DNA from: an uncultured Alphaproteobacteria bacterium
GTDB taxonomy: Bacteria > Pseudomonadota > Alphaproteobacteria > Micavibrionales > Micavibrionaceae
Assembly (NCBI GenBank): GCA_946481075.1
Contig: CAMLMC010000003.1
Location: 100,070-164,069, forward strand
Length of the DNA stretch: 64,000 bases
Direction of reading: 5' to 3'
The position numbers and the translations under genes are program-made. Within the stretch, counting starts at the first letter, position 1. Each line of letters begins with the position of its first letter. The notes beneath the pieces were generated by a model that searched no databases, was not told the origin of the DNA, and saw nothing but the letters and a program-made list of their open reading frames with translations. This document shows positions 63,156 through 64,000 of the stretch, in pieces.

Positions 63156-64000
63156 TCACAAACACACGGCGAGGACATCTATCCGGCACATCCATCCTGA
63201 ACCGCCTTCATCCATGCAGGTGGATGTAGCGGTATTATTTGAAAAGTTTGATCCACCTTCATAATAAAGTTGTCCAGTGCCCGTTCGTTGTGATTGTGAA
63301 CCTCTAAATCCAAGCATAGTATAATAACCGCAAGCTCCATATCTTGTTGGAGATGCGCACGAACTCCATGGATAGTTCGAGGGGCAAAAGGCGGCCTTGG
63401 CATGACAGGCAATCAAAGTCTTTCCTGCAGGACAAGTTGCGGTCGCAGTGGCGGAACAGCTCATACCTGAACAGGCCTGTCCTGCTGTCACGGTTGTTGC
63501 GCCGCCTCCCCCCAGAGCGGATTGAGCGATACAGTTGGTGCCGCTGGTGTTGCAGATCTGTGGGGTGAGAACGGATTGTGTCGCGACGAGGCGCCCATCG
63601 GCATAGGACAGGGTGTAACCGCCGCTGCTCTCGCACGCGCCTTCGCATCCCGCGCCGATCCACCCTGTGGCCGCGATGTTGCCCCCCACATGAAGGTTCG
63701 TGGCCGGCGAGGCCTGATTGATCCCGACATTGCCGGCGATCCGCACCCCGCTCGCATATTCGGTGTTATAGTTCAGATACAGGACGCTGTTGGCCTTGTC
63801 GCCCAGCAGCGCAAGGCGGCGCGTTGTCCCGCTGCTGCCGATGGTGCCGCCCTGTATCCACACATCGTAGGTCGCATGCCATCCAGGGAAGGCCGTTATG
63901 CCGAGATTATCAATGCGGTTGTTGTTCATGTTCAAGAGCGCGGTCGCGGTATGGTTGCCGAGATTGTCGGCGCCGGAGACATCGGCGGCGCAGGCCCATG
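63156..64000 (-). CDS. Second fibre-type protein with Cys-rich C-terminal domain, 5' end outside window
   Basis: The frame is open to the right edge, so the N-terminus is missing; the ATG at 63935 is not the start because the upstream codons continue the repeat (SGADNLGNHTATALLNMNNN). Shaft elements include the DNLGNHTA and RIAGNVGINQASPATNLHVGG motifs seen in the 61038 gene and in tail-fibre-like proteins. The C-terminal 110 residues hold at least nine Cys in pairs (ACSGMSCS, CPAGKTLIACHAKAAFC, YPWSSCASP) with no S74 domain, so this is a different head. It lies 21 bp upstream of the 61038 gene on the same strand; the two are probably co-transcribed. Confidence 0.75.
   Translation of the reverse strand, partial: WACAADVSGADNLGNHTATALLNMNNNRIDNLGITAFPGWHATYDVWIQGGTIGSSGTTRRLALLGDKANSVLYLNYNTEYASGVRIAGNVGINQASPATNLHVGGNIAATGWIGAGCEGACESSGGYTLSYADGRLVATQSVLTPQICNTSGTNCIAQSALGGGGATTVTAGQACSGMSCSATATATCPAGKTLIACHAKAAFCPSNYPWSSCASPTRYGACGYYTMLGFRGSQSQRTGTGQLYYEGGSNFSNNTATSTCMDEGGSGWMCRIDVLAVCL

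Noticed and set aside
61038..64000. Prophage remnant
   Set aside because: Tail-fibre-like domains are present, but there are no capsid, terminase, lysis or integrase genes, and both proteins look like secreted cellular fibres.

Overview
The window looks like chromosomal DNA of an alphaproteobacterium. The evidence is gene order more than any single gene: trxA-addA-addB-murU-tsaE-divL-ahcY, chvI-chvG-rapZ, and ihfB-pyrF-trpF-trpB-trpA-accD-folC are arrangements characteristic of that class. Both edges are rich in large surface proteins, and two fibre genes at the right edge resemble the mosaic trimeric fibre proteins of predatory bacteria. A Micavibrio-like lineage would fit, but that is inference; nothing here proves the genus. 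No rRNA, tRNA, CRISPR array, insertion sequence or prophage block is visible. No gene-free stretch exceeds about 260 bp.

Layout. 1-1947: the 3' part of an RTX-type secreted protein. 1979-4653: an RsmC-like methyltransferase, a HAD hydrolase and a solitary ClpA-like AAA+ module. 4729-10757: serB and pdxJ divergent from serC, then small unknowns and serA; together these cover the serine pathway and two steps shared with PLP synthesis. 10860-14170: small unknown genes, CsbD, TspO and an SSADH-type dehydrogenase. 14333-27560: a 2586-residue T1SS-143 repeat adhesin followed by its own type I secretion system (TolC-like, LapB/LssB-like ABC transporter, HlyD-like). 27577-31394: methyltransferase, thrS, infC (ATA start) and trxA.

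31545-47547: an unknown gene, then addA, addB, a MurU-like nucleotidyltransferase and tsaE on the minus strand in overlapping order, a ferredoxin-NADP reductase, a secreted protein, a DivL-type pseudokinase (Tyr552 in place of the phospho-His), purU, small unknowns and ahcY. 47544-54796: rapZ (P-loop Lys replaced by Met), chvG, chvI, an orphan HipA-like kinase, folC and accD. 54863-60910: the trpA/trpB/trpF/pyrF/LapA-domain/ihfB block, in which three overlapping accessory genes (YdcF-like, GyrI-like, HNH) sit between trpB and trpA. 61038-64000: two secreted fibre genes, one with seven His-x-His motifs and a C-terminal peptidase-S74 self-cleaving chaperone.

Points most worth following: the fibre pair, the giant adhesin with its secretion machine and the related RTX protein 12 kb away, the three-gene insert inside trp, the DivL homolog, and a set of genes (1979, 8466, 41382, tsaE, purU) whose -10 box lies 5-6 nt before the start codon, so their mRNAs are probably leaderless.
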